NCBI GenBank assembly: GCA_002698965.1
Contig: PAAT01000017.1
Span: 1 to 52,201 of the forward strand
Direction: 5' to 3'
Length of the DNA stretch: 52,201 nucleotides
Source of the DNA: Rhodopirellula sp.
GTDB lineage: Bacteria > Planctomycetota > Planctomycetia > Pirellulales > Pirellulaceae
Within the stretch, counting starts at the first letter, position 1; every line of letters starts with the position of its first letter. A model generated the notes under the pieces. The model had not been told where the DNA came from. It ran no database searches and saw nothing but the letters and a program-made list of their open reading frames with translations. The position numbers were made by a program, and so were the translations under genes. This document shows, one piece after another, positions 1 to 11,428 of this stretch.

Positions 1-3000
1 CCGGACAGGATCGCATTGGTTGGATGAATCATCAGGTCGATTTAGGAATCCCCTTTGCCGCCCCTCAATCGTACCCCCGTCAACGAGGGTTTGATCAGTT
101 CTATGGTGTCATCTGGGGAGTTGTTGACTTTTTTGATCCTTTTTCGCTGGTACATAATGATGATCCTGTGACTGATGTGGCCGATGATTACTATCTGACG
201 GATGCAATCACAAATTATTCCGTAAAGTACATCCAGGACTTTGATAAGTCAGATAAAGATCCGTTCTTTTTATATGTGGCTTACACAGCGCCTCATTGGC
301 CACTGCATGCCAAACCCGAAGTCACAGAAAAGTATGACGGTCGGTATGATGCAGGCTGGGATCAACTCAAGAAAGACCGTTTTGAAAGGCAACGCAAGCT
401 GAAGCTGTTTCCAGGTCACATTCCGGTTGAACCAGTTGAGGATCGAGGCGTTTCTTGGGACTCGCTTTCAGTTTCAGAGAAAGAGTACCAGGCTAACAAG
501 TTTGAAGTCCACGCGGCGATGGTCGATAGTGTCGATCAGGGGATTGGTCGTATTGTCGAGGCATTGAAAGAGACTGGCGAATTCGAGAATACGGTGATTT
601 TCTTCCTTTCCGATAATGGTGCGTCGCCAGAGATTCCGGGGTATGCGGGCTATGACCGTAACGGAGAAACGCGGGATGGACGTACTGCTCATCGTGAAAA
701 GGAACTCAAATTACCTGAAAATCGTAACAAGCTTGGTTCTGACGAGAGCTATACGGGTCTGGGACCTGCCTGGGCTAATGCCGCCAACAGCCCGCTCAAA
801 TACTGGAAGAAAGAGAGTTATGAGGGTGGCTGCCGTACACCGTTTATCGTTCACTGGCCGGCGGGATTAAAGGCAAAAGCCGGTAGTATCACCAGAGATC
901 TGGGGCATGTCATGGACATCGGTCCAACCTGTCTTGAGCTTGCAGGAGCAAAACCCGCCGAAAATTTCCCGATGGATGGAGTCAGCATGGTGAAGGCTCT
1001 GGCTGGTGCTTCGTTGACTAATGACCGCATACTTTTCTTTGAACACAATGGTGGTCGGGCCGCGCGTCATCGCCAGTGGAAGATCTCGGCTCTGGCGGGC
1101 CAGCCCTGGGAACTCTACAACCTGGATAAAGATCCTGCTGAAACAACGAATATGATTGAGGATCAGCCACAGCGTTATGAAGATCTGAAGTATCGCTGGG
1201 AAGATTGGCTGGCACAAATGCCACAGGTTGGTTCTGTGAAGCCTATACAGAATGGCAAACAAGCTGAACGCATTGCGAATCAACCTGTGAAGATGAGCTG
1301 TACATTTTCATCGCTTGCACACAATGGGGTGCTGGTTGCTCAAGGGGGTAGTCAGCAGGGAATTAGCCTGCATTTACGTGACAAAAAACTAACATTTAAC
1401 GTCCGAATCAATTCAAAACTGACGGAGATCACTACGCCGGCACTTGAAGGTAACGGGCCGTTTGAGGTTGAAGCATTGCTTGATGACGGCGGGAAACTTC
1501 GTTTGTCCGTCAATAATGAAGTACGGGCTACAGGTAGTTGTGGAAGTCTGATCCCCGTCCAACCTCAGGACGGCCTAAGTATTAAGGATGATTCGCAAAG
1601 CAATGTTGGGGCGTATGGGGACGACTTTAAATACGCTGGTAAAGTGACCGACGTGAAAGTACGCGGGTTAAATATTAGGCCTGCGAAGCCGCGCAAAGAA
1701 AAGACTACTGAAGGAAAGCCCGCTCCGAACTTTATCGTTATTTTGACGGATGATCAGGGATGGGGAACAACATCCATTCCTTATGATCCAGAGATCAGAC
1801 AGTCCGCCAGTGATTTTTTTCAGACACCCAATATGGAGCGAATTGCAAACGCTGGAATGCGATTTACTCAAGCCTACTCAGCGCATCCAAACTGTTCTCC
1901 TTCCCGAGCTGCTTTATTGACAGGTATCAGTCCGGCCGCAATGCATATGAGCGATATCGTGGATCGACACGGAGGCCGGTTATATGAAGGCAATAAACTG
2001 AACCCACCGCGACATGTTGATGATCTCGATTCAAACCTCGACACGATTCCGGAACTTTTGAAACGGCACAACCGCGCTTATCGATCAGCTCATTTTGGGA
2101 AATGGCACTTGAATGGTAATGGGCCTGAGGCTCATGGATTCGATGAAAGTGATGGCTCCACGGGGAATCGTGAAGGCACTGTACCCTCTAATCTGCCAGA
2201 TGATCCGAAGCGAGCGTTCAGTATGACTCGTTCGTCGATTCGTTTTATGGAGCGACAGGTTCAGGAAGGTAACCCGTTTTATTTACAGGTTTCACACTAT
2301 GCCACTCATTTAGGCTATCAGGCAACGTCCGAGACGATCGCAAAATTGACAGATCGCAAACCCGGTCGTCGGCATAACAGTGTTCCTTATGGCTCCATGA
2401 TTGAAGACCTCGATCGTTCTTTAGGCGATTTATTAGATGCAGTTGAACGTTTGGGTATCTCTGACAATACCTATATTATCTATACAGCAGACAACGGTAC
2501 CTATCCGACCGAAGATCCGGGTAATATCAACGGTCCACTTCGAGGTAGTAAAGCGACGCTTTGGGAAGCTGGTGTGAGAGTACCAATGATGTTAGCTGGA
2601 CCTGGTATTCAAGCAGGTTCAATCTCCAGGACTCCTGCCATTGGGTGGGACATCCTGCCCACGATTTGTGAAATTGTAGGTGTTGAAAATCTAGACGAAC
2701 GGATCGAAGGAGGGAGCTTATTGCCGGTCTTAATGCGTAAACAGAATGCACAAGTCCAGCGTTCCCGTGAAGAGCTGTATTTTCACTGGCCTCATTACCA
2801 ACATGAGAAAAAGAGTAAGCCAGATTCCACGGTGATTGCCGGGAATTTCAAATTGCATTACTTTTGGGAATCCCGCGAAGTTCAGCTCTTTGATCTCAGT
2901 CGGGATCTCCCTGAAAAAACGGATGTCTCTGGGGAATATCCGGAGCTCACAAAGCAACTTCAGGAAAAACTCATGCAGTATCTCAGTGATATTGATGCCC

Positions 3001-3059
3001 CGTTGCCGAAAGTAAATCCAAACTATTCGCCCGCGACCGATCCGGCTCTCGATCAATAA
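1..3059 (+). CDS. Tandem double-domain sulfatase (5' partial)
   Basis: The reading frame is open to the left window edge (codons from base 3), so the true start lies outside; the first internal ATG is at 24. Two alkaline-phosphatase-fold sulfatase units are joined in one protein. The first lacks its N-terminus and signature cysteine here but keeps the C-terminal half (the metal-site motif FLSDNG and the GGCRTPFIVHWP region). About 150 residues of beta-rich, lectin/LamG-like sequence follow (roughly residues 410-555 counted from the ATG at 24). A second, complete sulfatase starts near residue 565 with FIVILTDDQGWG. Its formylglycine signature is C-S-P-S-R-A-A-L-L-T-G (Cys about 624), followed by HFGKWHLNGNG and TADNGTYPTED. 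Such enzymes hydrolyse sulfate esters after Cys-to-formylglycine conversion, normally outside the cytoplasm; the substrate is unknown. No stop codon separates the two units. A sequencing-induced fusion is unlikely because the inter-domain region is clean coding sequence. Confidence 0.9.
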   Translation, partial: GQDRIGWMNHQVDLGIPFAAPQSYPRQRGFDQFYGVIWGVVDFFDPFSLVHNDDPVTDVADDYYLTDAITNYSVKYIQDFDKSDKDPFFLYVAYTAPHWPLHAKPEVTEKYDGRYDAGWDQLKKDRFERQRKLKLFPGHIPVEPVEDRGVSWDSLSVSEKEYQANKFEVHAAMVDSVDQGIGRIVEALKETGEFENTVIFFLSDNGASPEIPGYAGYDRNGETRDGRTAHREKELKLPENRNKLGSDESYTGLGPAWANAANSPLKYWKKESYEGGCRTPFIVHWPAGLKAKAGSITRDLGHVMDIGPTCLELAGAKPAENFPMDGVSMVKALAGASLTNDRILFFEHNGGRAARHRQWKISALAGQPWELYNLDKDPAETTNMIEDQPQRYEDLKYRWEDWLAQMPQVGSVKPIQNGKQAERIANQPVKMSCTFSSLAHNGVLVAQGGSQQGISLHLRDKKLTFNVRINSKLTEITTPALEGNGPFEVEALLDDGGKLRLSVNNEVRATGSCGSLIPVQPQDGLSIKDDSQSNVGAYGDDFKYAGKVTDVKVRGLNIRPAKPRKEKTTEGKPAPNFIVILTDDQGWGTTSIPYDPEIRQSASDFFQTPNMERIANAGMRFTQAYSAHPNCSPSRAALLTGISPAAMHMSDIVDRHGGRLYEGNKLNPPRHVDDLDSNLDTIPELLKRHNRAYRSAHFGKWHLNGNGPEAHGFDESDGSTGNREGTVPSNLPDDPKRAFSMTRSSIRFMERQVQEGNPFYLQVSHYATHLGYQATSETIAKLTDRKPGRRHNSVPYGSMIEDLDRSLGDLLDAVERLGISDNTYIIYTADNGTYPTEDPGNINGPLRGSKATLWEAGVRVPMMLAGPGIQAGSISRTPAIGWDILPTICEIVGVENLDERIEGGSLLPVLMRKQNAQVQRSREELYFHWPHYQHEKKSKPDSTVIAGNFKLHYFWESREVQLFDLSRDLPEKTDVSGEYPELTKQLQEKLMQYLSDIDAPLPKVNPNYSPATDPALDQ

Positions 3060-3143
3060 CGAAGTGTTTCTCTAGTCGTCAATTTTTTTAATTGTGGTAT
3101 GTTGTTGGCAGTCCTCTTCTACCTTTTTTGAAGATCGAATCGA

Positions 3144-4691
3144 ATGGTAAAGTTTATTACGCCTCTGTTTTTATTGTTCTTAAACGTCTCTTTGTTTGCC
3201 GCCCCGCAGCGGCTGAATGCAGAGACTCGGCCTAATGTGCTTGTGATTATGGCTGATGACCTTGGGTTTGGTGATCTTTCATGCTACGGAGCCGATTCCT
3301 TTAAGACGCCTCATATCGATAAACTGGCGGCGGGTGGAGTACGGTTTACAAACGGTTATTGCTCGGCTTCGACGTGCACTCCAACACGATACTCACTGCT
3401 GACCGGTACCTATGCTTTCCGCAAGCCCGGTACAGGAATCGCTCCGCCTAATTCACCTGCCGTGATTGATCCGGATACGTATACACTTGCTGATGTAATG
3501 AAAAGAGCAGGATATCGAACGTCCATTGTAGGTAAATGGCATTTGGGTTTAGGTGAAGAATCGGGACCGGATTGGAATGGTCAGCTCAAACCCGGTCCCT
3601 TGGAACTGGGCTTTGACAGTTGTTTCTTATTACCGACAACTAACGATCGTGTCCCTCAGGTTTACGTGCAAAATCATCGAGTTTTGAATCTTGATCCCAA
3701 GGATCCATTGTGGGTTGGGAAAATGAAACCAAGTGAAGATCATCCGACCGGCGTTACACATCGCCATACGTTGAAAATGGATTGGTCGCATGGGCACAAT
3801 TCAACAATCCATAACGGTATTAGCCGGATCGGTTTTTACACCGGCGGGCAAGCGGCGCGTTTCCGTGACGAGGATCTGGCTGACAAATGGGTCGAAAAAT
3901 CGATTGAGATCATTGCAGAGGAATCCGATGCTCCGTTCTTTCTGTTTTTTTCCTCCCACGATATTCATGTACCAAGAATTCCGCATGAACGATTTCAGGG
4001 AGCGACAGAGTTAGGTTTCCGAGCTGATTCGATTATTCAATTTGATTGGTGTGTGGGAGCTCTGGTAAAGGCGCTAAAACAGAATCGCAAACTTGATAAT
4101 ACGCTGATTATTGTTTGCTCAGATAATGGCCCGGTTATGGATGATGGTTACAAAGATTTTGCTCTGGAGAAATTGGGAGACCATCGTGCAGCAGGCCCTT
4201 ACACAGGTGGCAAGTACAGCGTCTATGAAGGCGGTACCCGGACTCCATTTATCACGTATTGGAAGGGACAGATTAAGTCTTCTGTTAGTGACGAGATGGT
4301 TTGTACGATTGACCTGGCAGGTAGTCTTGCCGCATTGACTGGTCAGGTATTACCTCAAGATGCATGCGTCGACAGTTTTAATGTTCTCAAGGCATTAATG
4401 GGGCAAAAGGGAGCAAAAGGTAGAGACCATTTGGTACAGCAAAATAATGGTAACAATGGTACCTATGCACTACGTGATGGTGATTGGAAACTACATCGCT
4501 ACGACAGAAAGACAGCTCGCAATGTTGTGGTGGAGCAGCAGTTAGCCAACGTTAAAGTTCCACCGTACATGCTCTTCAATTTGGCCAAGGATCCAACGGA
4601 ATCCAGGAACGTGATTGCTGACCACCCAGAAATTGCGTCGCGTTTGAAACAGCAACTAACTGAGATTATTGAATCAGGCCGTTCCCGCTAA
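3144..4691 (+). CDS. Secreted type I sulfatase (arylsulfatase-like)
   Basis: A 515-residue protein with an N-terminal signal peptide (hydrophobic core about residues 4-20), then the first metal-binding motif VLVIMADDLGFGD (about 32-44). The formylglycine signature C-T-P-T-R-Y-S-L-L-T-G has its Cys at residue 78. Downstream motifs are GKWHLGLG, SSHDIHVPR and CSDNGPV, the remaining Ca2+/sulfate pocket positions of the family. Length is normal for a single-domain sulfatase. It follows the tandem sulfatase on the same strand after 84 bases, so co-transcription is plausible, and it runs tail-to-tail into the DUF1552 gene. The family hydrolyses sulfate esters of carbohydrates or aryl compounds in the periplasm or outside the cell. 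The substrate cannot be read from the sequence. Confidence 0.93.
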   Translation: MVKFITPLFLLFLNVSLFAAPQRLNAETRPNVLVIMADDLGFGDLSCYGADSFKTPHIDKLAAGGVRFTNGYCSASTCTPTRYSLLTGTYAFRKPGTGIAPPNSPAVIDPDTYTLADVMKRAGYRTSIVGKWHLGLGEESGPDWNGQLKPGPLELGFDSCFLLPTTNDRVPQVYVQNHRVLNLDPKDPLWVGKMKPSEDHPTGVTHRHTLKMDWSHGHNSTIHNGISRIGFYTGGQAARFRDEDLADKWVEKSIEIIAEESDAPFFLFFSSHDIHVPRIPHERFQGATELGFRADSIIQFDWCVGALVKALKQNRKLDNTLIIVCSDNGPVMDDGYKDFALEKLGDHRAAGPYTGGKYSVYEGGTRTPFITYWKGQIKSSVSDEMVCTIDLAGSLAALTGQVLPQDACVDSFNVLKALMGQKGAKGRDHLVQQNNGNNGTYALRDGDWKLHRYDRKTARNVVVEQQLANVKVPPYMLFNLAKDPTESRNVIADHPEIASRLKQQLTEIIESGRSR

Positions 4692-4715
4692 AAAGCTATT
4701 CGACGACATTTCCTC

Positions 4716-6050
4716 TTAGGTAGAGAAAATAGAATTGTTGAGAGTACCGGTGCTATCACCAAATTGATCAATTTGGATGCCTAGGCTGTGAAGGATACTG
4801 AGGTACATATTACACATCAGCGTATCTCCATCTCGCCAGTGAACGCCGTGTTTTAGTCCCATATTGCTACCACCAACCACCATTGTCGGCAGGTTCTTTG
4901 GATAGTGAGTCGTACTACAGCCGGAGCCGTAAAGGACGATACTGTTATCCAGTAGAGAACCATTATGGTCCTGAAATTCATTCAAGCGATTGAAGAAATA
5001 GGCGAGCTGTTCACTTAGGAATTTGTCGTATTTAGCAAACTCCAACTGACCATCCTTGTCGCCCGCATGTGACAGGCTGTGGTGGGTACGTGTGAGACCC
5101 AGCTTCAACGGGAAGGTATCACTAATACCCATACCATCTTCCCGGTTCAGCATGAAGGCAACACTGCGTGTAATGTCCGCATCAAATGCTAAGGCAATCA
5201 GATCAAACATATTTCGATAATATTCGGCGGGTTCACCTGCATTCGATGCTGCCAGATTGAGGTGCGTATGATCCTGCTTTTTCAGTGGAATATCAATCCA
5301 ACGTTCAGAGGCAATCAGACGTGACTCAACCTCATCGAGTGATGTCAGGTACTGCTCCATTTTCTGCCGATCAGATTTCCCGAGTCTTTTGTTCAATGCG
5401 CGAGCGTTGTCCAGCACGGCATCGACAAGCTTGATTCGTTTTTTCAGCTGTTCACGTTCTACTTCGATGGACTGTTGGTCACCACGGAACAAACGGTCAA
5501 AGATTCGGCGGGGATTATTCTCAGCCGGAATTGGCTTGCCTTGAGCATTGTATGAGATCGTACCTGTACGAGACAGGAAGCCTACGCCAGCATCGACAGA
5601 TAGAACGAGGGATGGCTGACGGCAGTATTGTTTGGTGTGCTGAGCTACAACCTGATCGAGTGCCACACTGTTATAAGTTCCGGGTTCCGGATCGTGGAGT
5701 TTTGCTCCCGTTAGCCACATGTCGGAACATGTATGTGGATCTGCTTTTGGGCCGGCCGAGTGATACATCCCACCCATGAAGCTGAGTTGCTTACGAAAGG
5801 CTTCGAGCGGTTTTGTGGATTCACCGAATTTAAAGTCCTTCCCATCGATGGTTGGGAACCAGCTCCAGTCATTAATGCCGTGCTGATCCTTAGGAAGTGA
5901 CATGCCATTGGCTGTATACATCGCGCAAAAACGGCGAGGTGTGTCTTCCACAACGTCCTTCCCCATCGCTTCGAGCAATGGTAAGGGCAATGCTGCTCCC
6001 GCAATTCCTTTTAGGACAGTACGTCGTTTGATTTTGGTTGAACTAGCCAT
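4716..6050 (-). CDS. DUF1552 family protein
   Basis: A planctomycete-type DUF1552 protein of about 444 residues. The ATG at 6050 is preferred over the in-frame GTG at 6062 because a purine-rich GAAGAAG stretch sits just before it. The N-terminus carries a Tat-like signal: a twin Arg in KRRTVLKG, then a hydrophobic stretch [12 protein letters not shown]. Family-typical segments include [25 protein letters not shown] and [28 protein letters not shown]1552 proteins are nearly always encoded beside DUF1592-family cytochromes, as here: that gene ends 71 bases upstream on the same strand. Molecular function is not established. The fold is thought to relate to the alkaline-phosphatase-like DUF1501 group, which is inference. 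Confidence 0.9.
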   Translation of the reverse strand: MASSTKIKRRTVLKGIAGAALPLPLLEAMGKDVVEDTPRRFCAMYTANGMSLPKDQHGINDWSWFPTIDGKDFKFGESTKPLEAFRKQLSFMGGMYHSAGPKADPHTCSDMWLTGAKLHDPEPGTYNSVALDQVVAQHTKQYCRQPSLVLSVDAGVGFLSRTGTISYNAQGKPIPAENNPRRIFDRLFRGDQQSIEVEREQLKKRIKLVDAVLDNARALNKRLGKSDRQKMEQYLTSLDEVESRLIASERWIDIPLKKQDHTHLNLAASNAGEPAEYYRNMFDLIALAFDADITRSVAFMLNREDGMGISDTFPLKLGLTRTHHSLSHAGDKDGQLEFAKYDKFLSEQLAYFFNRLNEFQDHNGSLLDNSIVLYGSGCSTTHYPKNLPTMVVGGSNMGLKHGVHWRDGDTLMCNMYLSILHSLGIQIDQFGDSTGTLNNSIFST

Positions 6051-6121
6051 GTTCTTCTTCACCTGAGTAGGAGGATTTCCGAATTTGGTCCTTTGTATTG
6101 TTATCGTCGCACGGCTCGGTA

Positions 6122-9100
6122 TTACTTTTCAAGAAACGCCTGACTGGTTACGACAAATCGAACCATATTCCGCATACGGTAACCATCTGCTTTTAATTGT
6201 AATTGTTTTTCTTTAAGGGTTTCAATCTCATTGTAGCTAAGGCTTCGGCCAACCGCATACGTTGTCATGTGTTTTAGGAAGCTAAATGCGACCTGATCAA
6301 TGCGGTCGTTGGCCAAATATTCACGTAATGCCAGAAATCCATCGACTTCGGTAGCGTCTGGAAGCGTGGCGTTGGCATCTGCTTTAGCAAAATTCTTCTT
6401 CCAAATACCACCGGCATCAAATTGTTCAAAAGGCAGTCCCCACGGATCAATACCTTCATGACACTTGCGGCAGCCTTCCTGATCTCGATGTAGAAGAAGT
6501 TTCTCAGCCAATGTGAGACCTTCCTGTGCTTCGTTGAGAGCGGGGACATTTGGTGGAGGGTCAGCGGGGGGTTCGGCGATGATTTTCCGGGCTAACCATG
6601 CTCCGCGTTTTACCGGATTCGATTCCCGACCATTAGAAAGTCCTGAAAGTACTCCGGCTGTAGATAGTAAACCACCCAACTGAGGTTGGTCGACGTTTAC
6701 CTGTACGAATTCAAATCCGGATTCAATCTTTTCAGGGATACCGTAGTAATTCGCCGTCTGCTCATTGGCGAGGATGAAGTCTGATTGAATGAGGTTTTCC
6801 AGCGGTAGGTTATTGGTGATCAGGTATTCCAGATATCGAATAGGCTCTTTCCTTAATTCCAGACGGAAGTCACGTGTGAGATTGGGGTACATTCCGGCAT
6901 CGATTTCAACGACGTCGAATTTGTCGAGTTGGAGCCACTGACTTGTGAATTCCCGCATTGCCCGGCGGAATCTGACGTCTGCAATCAAACGATCTACCTG
7001 AGCCGGGAGTTGTTTTTCAAGCTCCTCTTTGTCTGCTAAAGCAAGCAGTTCCTCGTCGGGTGCCGAATTCCAGAGGAAGTAAGAAAGCTTTGACGCCAAT
7101 TCATAGGAATCTAGGGGTTCACCTTCAGGTGATTCACTGGATTCAATCAGGAATAGGAATTGCGGTGATGTGAGTGTGACCAGTAAAGCATCTTTGATGC
7201 TGCTGACAAAGTTCTCACTAGCTTCGAAAGACTCAGCCCAGACTTTGTGTAAAGAGTCTGACTCGGATTTAGACAGAGGTCGACGGAATGCGCGAGCACC
7301 AAAGTTATCTAAAATCTCTCGGGCGTAAGTCGTCCGGTCGTTCTGATTATCGGAGTTGATGAAGATCGCCTGATGAGTCTTTGGAGGCCAGGCTTCGTAG
7401 AAAGGTCCTTCGAATTCAATGGAACGAATGAGCAGCCGAGGCATATCACGGCCATCGGTGTATTCGCTGATGACTCCAATTTCACGCATGCCAGCAAGGT
7501 AGTTTGGATTGAGAGGATCACGGTTCGGATTCGGATAATTGGCCATCGCACCTTCAAAGATGAAGTCCTGCAAATCTGTTCCGGCCACGGCGACAGGTTC
7601 GCCTACTCGATCCAGAGTCGATCCGCAGTCACGACGCAGACCTACGTGTACGCCGATTCGTGGTGCTCGTTTTGAGAACGCCGTGAACTGCTTAGCAGTC
7701 TCGTGATCCTTAGAGAGAGGCGTCAGGTAGAGCTGAACGGGGGTGGCTCCTTTGAAGTCCGCACGAACGTTATGCTCACCTTTCTCTAAATACAACGCAG
7801 CGAAGGCGGGTGTTTTTAGAGAAGCTGTGAATTGACGATGATCAACATGTACAGTCAGTTCGGCAGGTTCAACCGGAGGAGGTAAAATGAACTGCTCGCC
7901 ACCTGTCAGCAAAGCTTTAATTTCGGCTTCGGCCAGAGCACGGCGATAGAACCGCACTTCATCGATATCACCTTTGAATTGTTGGGCACCTTCAATCCGG
8001 CCGATGTGCAAACGCGCATTCTTATTAGCAAGATCGGCTTTGTTGATTCTGCCTTTGGCTACTTGAAAGCCATTCACATAAAGTCTGGATTCCTCCGTAC
8101 CGGGAATGATTACTGCCGTCAGGTGTTGCCATTGATTCACACGGATCATGCCGGGAGGTGACTCGATCGTACCATTGTGCATACTCTGATTATTAGCGGT
8201 TTCGACCCGGATGCCCCCCTTGTCGTTTGGGATGTCAAACAGGAATCCATGGGTATATCCGTAGCCACCCAGACAGATAATGCCGCCCTGACGAATTTCT
8301 GTGGGGCGAATCCAAACAGAGATCGTGAACGACCGATCGGCAACGTTCATGGACTCGTGATAAGGCACAACAAAGGAATCGTTTTGACCATCTACAGATA
8401 ATGCTTTGCTAAAAGGTGAATCAACTAATTTTGCGTTGTCTTCTAAGTTACCAGTTAGATTGTCGTCTTCTGGGGTTGTTGTAAGCGTGTCGTTGAAACT
8501 CCAATAACCCACTAAAGCTTCGTTAAGCTTTGAAGCATCCGTTTTGACTCCGGCGAGCGATGGTGGAGCTGAATACGCGTCAATTTGATAGGTTCCGCTT
8601 TCCGGCACGGTTACTATTTGGCCGTCCGCAGAATTCTGAACGGCGATTGTATCTTGCTTCGCCGTACCGGCTGTCGGGTGCGAGTGTTCCAGCAGCAAGG
8701 CGTCTTCATATTTGGCCGCTTTGACAGTTACACGGAATCGTCCACTGTCAGGAAGTTCACGCAGTGAGATTTTGAAGTTGGACTGTGGTCCGTAAGTGCT
8801 TGATTGCCCGAAGATTTCAGGACTCGGTATGGCGGGGCGTAAAGCAAACCCTTCTGGTAGGGACTGATATGCTAAACCCTTGGGGTAACCAGGCGTTCCC
8901 CGGACGCAGGCGAAGACAGCATGATAGATACTGTCATATTCACGCCAGCCACGCACGGTTGCGTTACCTTGATAACCCTCGACAAAACGAAATTTGCGTT
9001 GCATCAGGAACTGTTCGTATTGGAAAGGTTTCTCCGGAGTTAACTCGATGACTTCAAAATCCTGATTGCGTAAGAGCATGCTGTTAGCCCCCAGAATCAG

Positions 9101-9757
9101 ATTATCTTTTTCAGGATTGGCATTAATCTCTTCGCCCAGATCCATTCGAAAAGTCTGGATGACCGGTTTTTGAGAAGGGTCGACAATGGCAAGGTCGAGA
9201 CCTTTAGCTGCAATTTCAAAATAGGATTCCAGCAGTAGCGGTGAGAGTAAGAGTGTTTCCTGATTATTGAGAAAACCATCTTCCGAGACCCCGTCCGCCG
9301 GGAGAATATCGGTTAGTTCGTCTTGAATACCCAGTAAGTCCTGAAGTGTGTTTCGATACTGCGCGACAGTCAGACGCCTGATAGATCCATTTTTCTCTGA
9401 ATTACGCGAACGCGCCGCGGCGATTTCGGATTCAATCCATTTCACCAGAAACCCGCGTTCCTGTTCGCTCGGCTGGACTTCATCCTCGGGTGGCATCGCG
9501 TTAAGTGAAACTTGTTTCGCAACGTCCCGCCAGTGGAACAGCGATTCATCCGGGAATTCGCCGGTAAAGTTATCAACACGTACACCTGAGGTCATTTCAT
9601 CGACGTTGTGGCAGCGTATGCAGTATTTTTTGATCAGTGGCTGGACTTGTTTCTGAAATGCTTCAATCGGCGGTTCTTCGTTTGCTTTCAGTTGGATCGA
9701 CGCCAGCATTAATCCTAAAAACAGAATTCGCGATAATAAATCAGTAGTGTCGGACAT
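6122..9757 (-). CDS. Planctomycete cytochrome c / DUF1587-LamG-DUF1595-DUF1592-DUF1588-DUF1585 protein
   Basis: A 1211-residue exported protein. In order: an N-terminal hydrophobic signal (about 10-25); a heme c site C-I-R-C-H near residue 45; a DUF1587-like segment (about 125-195, [18 protein letters not shown]); a LamG/concanavalin-like insert (about 415-620, beginning [10 protein letters not shown]); DUF1595 and DUF1592 (about 815-1000, containing ARAFRRPLS and [19 protein letters not shown]); DUF1588 with a second C-R-K-C-H site (about 1020-1120, [19 protein letters not shown]); and DUF1585 at the C-terminus (about 1140-1211). The ATG at 9757 has no clear Shine-Dalgarno. This is the standard partner of DUF1552. 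The role is unproven; the heme sites imply electron transfer and LamG suggests glycan or surface binding. It is divergent from the amine permease gene. Confidence 0.93.
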   Translation of the reverse strand: MSDTTDLLSRILFLGLMLASIQLKANEEPPIEAFQKQVQPLIKKYCIRCHNVDEMTSGVRVDNFTGEFPDESLFHWRDVAKQVSLNAMPPEDEVQPSEQERGFLVKWIESEIAAARSRNSEKNGSIRRLTVAQYRNTLQDLLGIQDELTDILPADGVSEDGFLNNQETLLLSPLLLESYFEIAAKGLDLAIVDPSQKPVIQTFRMDLGEEINANPEKDNLILGANSMLLRNQDFEVIELTPEKPFQYEQFLMQRKFRFVEGYQGNATVRGWREYDSIYHAVFACVRGTPGYPKGLAYQSLPEGFALRPAIPSPEIFGQSSTYGPQSNFKISLRELPDSGRFRVTVKAAKYEDALLLEHSHPTAGTAKQDTIAVQNSADGQIVTVPESGTYQIDAYSAPPSLAGVKTDASKLNEALVGYWSFNDTLTTTPEDDNLTGNLEDNAKLVDSPFSKALSVDGQNDSFVVPYHESMNVADRSFTISVWIRPTEIRQGGIICLGGYGYTHGFLFDIPNDKGGIRVETANNQSMHNGTIESPPGMIRVNQWQHLTAVIIPGTEESRLYVNGFQVAKGRINKADLANKNARLHIGRIEGAQQFKGDIDEVRFYRRALAEAEIKALLTGGEQFILPPPVEPAELTVHVDHRQFTASLKTPAFAALYLEKGEHNVRADFKGATPVQLYLTPLSKDHETAKQFTAFSKRAPRIGVHVGLRRDCGSTLDRVGEPVAVAGTDLQDFIFEGAMANYPNPNRDPLNPNYLAGMREIGVISEYTDGRDMPRLLIRSIEFEGPFYEAWPPKTHQAIFINSDNQNDRTTYAREILDNFGARAFRRPLSKSESDSLHKVWAESFEASENFVSSIKDALLVTLTSPQFLFLIESSESPEGEPLDSYELASKLSYFLWNSAPDEELLALADKEELEKQLPAQVDRLIADVRFRRAMREFTSQWLQLDKFDVVEIDAGMYPNLTRDFRLELRKEPIRYLEYLITNNLPLENLIQSDFILANEQTANYYGIPEKIESGFEFVQVNVDQPQLGGLLSTAGVLSGLSNGRESNPVKRGAWLARKIIAEPPADPPPNVPALNEAQEGLTLAEKLLLHRDQEGCRKCHEGIDPWGLPFEQFDAGGIWKKNFAKADANATLPDATEVDGFLALREYLANDRIDQVAFSFLKHMTTYAVGRSLSYNEIETLKEKQLQLKADGYRMRNMVRFVVTSQAFLEK

Positions 9758-9889
9758 GAGTTTCTGGCGGAGATGGAATCAAAAATTACGGCGATATCTA
9801 ACAATCAAATTATAACAGCCAGCTCCAAGGTGCGGTTGATGTATGATGAAGTAGTTATCTTCCCAGAGGTTATTCGGTTGGGTTCATTC

Positions 9890-11380
9890 ATGCCAGACAA
9901 GCCAGATCTAGTTCAATATGAGGATGTGAGTTCTGAGTATCTTGAGCAGCGACAGTTAAAACCAAGTGCCGGTTGGGTCCTGCTTTGGGCTATGGGTGTT
10001 GGCGCCGTGATTTCGGGAGATTTTTTTGGCTGGAACCTTGGCCTTGGTTCGTCTGGCTTTGGAGGCTTAGCTGTTGCAACTTTGTTGATGGCCGTGATGT
10101 ATTTCTGCATGGTTTATACTATTGCTGAGCTTTCAGCCGCGCTTCCGCATGCGGGAGGTTTTTTTTCATTTACCCGTAGTGCGATGGGGCCTGTGGGTGG
10201 ATTTATCTGTGGGCTGACCGATGTAATAGAGTACGTTATTACGCCAGCCGTCATCGTGATTGGTATCGCTGGCTATATTAATCAACTCGTCTTTCCCGGG
10301 CAGGCTGACGTAGCGATAGGCTATACCATTTTATGGTGGTTCCTGGTTTATGGGTTGTTTGTCTTTATTAATATTCAGGGAGTAGCTCTCTCGTTACGTA
10401 TGGGACTTGTTTTTGCCGGGCTGGCTGCGATTGTCCTAGTCGTGTTTTATATTGGGGTTTTTGCAACCGGAAGTTTTGATGTAGCAAAACTGTTTGATGT
10501 GCAGCCCACAGAAGGGAATTCGGATTGGTTTCCCAATGGTTGGACTAGTGTCTTTGGAGCCCTACCTTTTGCGATCTGGTTTTATCTTGCGATTGAACAG
10601 TTACCGTTGGCTGCAGAAGAAAGTCACAATGCCGTCGAAGACATGCCACGAGCGCTGATTCTTGGAATGTTTACACTGTTTGGACTTTCATTATTTACTT
10701 TGGTGTTAAACACGGGAGTTGTCGGCGCCACTGCATTGGGCGATTCGGAAGCGCCTTTAGCGGATGGGTTTCAGGTCGTATTTGGGATTGGCTCAACAGC
10801 TACTTTGATGACCTTGATGGCATTGGTTGGTTTGATTGCCAGCTTTCACGCGATCATCTATGCCTATGGTCGTGTGTTGTTTGCACTATCAAGAGCCGGA
10901 TACATTCCCAGAATTCTTTCGTTGACTGGTGAGCGTCATACTCCCTATGTAGCCTTGATTGTTGGTGCGGGTATTGGTTTGGCGTGCGCTTTGTGTATTG
11001 AGTTTTTAGGTGAGCAAAGCAATGTGGGAGCTGCGTTGCTGAACATGGCTGTCTTTGGAGCCGTGATTTCCTATGCCAATGTGATGCTGAGCTATATTAT
11101 TTTGAGAATCAAACGTCCTGATTTACCAAGACCTTACAAAAGTCCGTTTGGAATTCCCGGTGCTGTCATTGGGCTGATGCTGTCAATTTTAGCGTTGGCA
11201 GCAACGATGTCGGATCAAGCGATGCTACCGGCCATTATTGGAGTCATCGTATTTCTGGTGATAGGCTTGCTCTATTTCTTTTTGTATAGTCGTCACCATT
11301 TGGTGGCTCAGGCACCTGAAGAAGAAATGGCTTTGCTCAATACAGGCGAAAAGGAACTGGAGCAATCTGTTCCCCATTAA
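9890..11380 (+). CDS. APC-family amino acid/amine permease, ethanolamine-permease-like
   Basis: An integral inner-membrane transporter of about 496 residues with roughly 12 hydrophobic segments. The segment GWVLLWAMGVGAVISGDFFGW followed by VYTIAELSAALPHAGGFFSF is characteristic of the APC superfamily, and the spacing resembles the ethanolamine permease (Eat) group. The frame extends upstream to 9773. The ATG at 9890 leaves the short N-terminal tail usual for the family; an ATG at 9839, preceded by AAGG, is an alternative. It heads a same-strand cluster with a glutamine-synthetase-like ligase (48-base gap), a gamma-glutamyl hydrolase-like protein and an SDR, which points to an amine such as ethanolamine or a polyamine as the imported substrate (inference). 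Confidence 0.85.
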   Translation: MPDKPDLVQYEDVSSEYLEQRQLKPSAGWVLLWAMGVGAVISGDFFGWNLGLGSSGFGGLAVATLLMAVMYFCMVYTIAELSAALPHAGGFFSFTRSAMGPVGGFICGLTDVIEYVITPAVIVIGIAGYINQLVFPGQADVAIGYTILWWFLVYGLFVFINIQGVALSLRMGLVFAGLAAIVLVVFYIGVFATGSFDVAKLFDVQPTEGNSDWFPNGWTSVFGALPFAIWFYLAIEQLPLAAEESHNAVEDMPRALILGMFTLFGLSLFTLVLNTGVVGATALGDSEAPLADGFQVVFGIGSTATLMTLMALVGLIASFHAIIYAYGRVLFALSRAGYIPRILSLTGERHTPYVALIVGAGIGLACALCIEFLGEQSNVGAALLNMAVFGAVISYANVMLSYIILRIKRPDLPRPYKSPFGIPGAVIGLMLSILALAATMSDQAMLPAIIGVIVFLVIGLLYFFLYSRHHLVAQAPEEEMALLNTGEKELEQSVPH

Positions 11381-11428
11381 CCCTTTAACTATGATGAGTA
11401 ATAAAAGGAATTTAACTGAGTTTGAGGC

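Noticed and set aside
9773..9889. N-terminal 39-residue extension of the permease
   Set aside because: It is not hydrophobic and not typical of the family; the start at 9890 (or 9839) leaves a normal N-terminus. The extension would also sit in the divergent promoter region.
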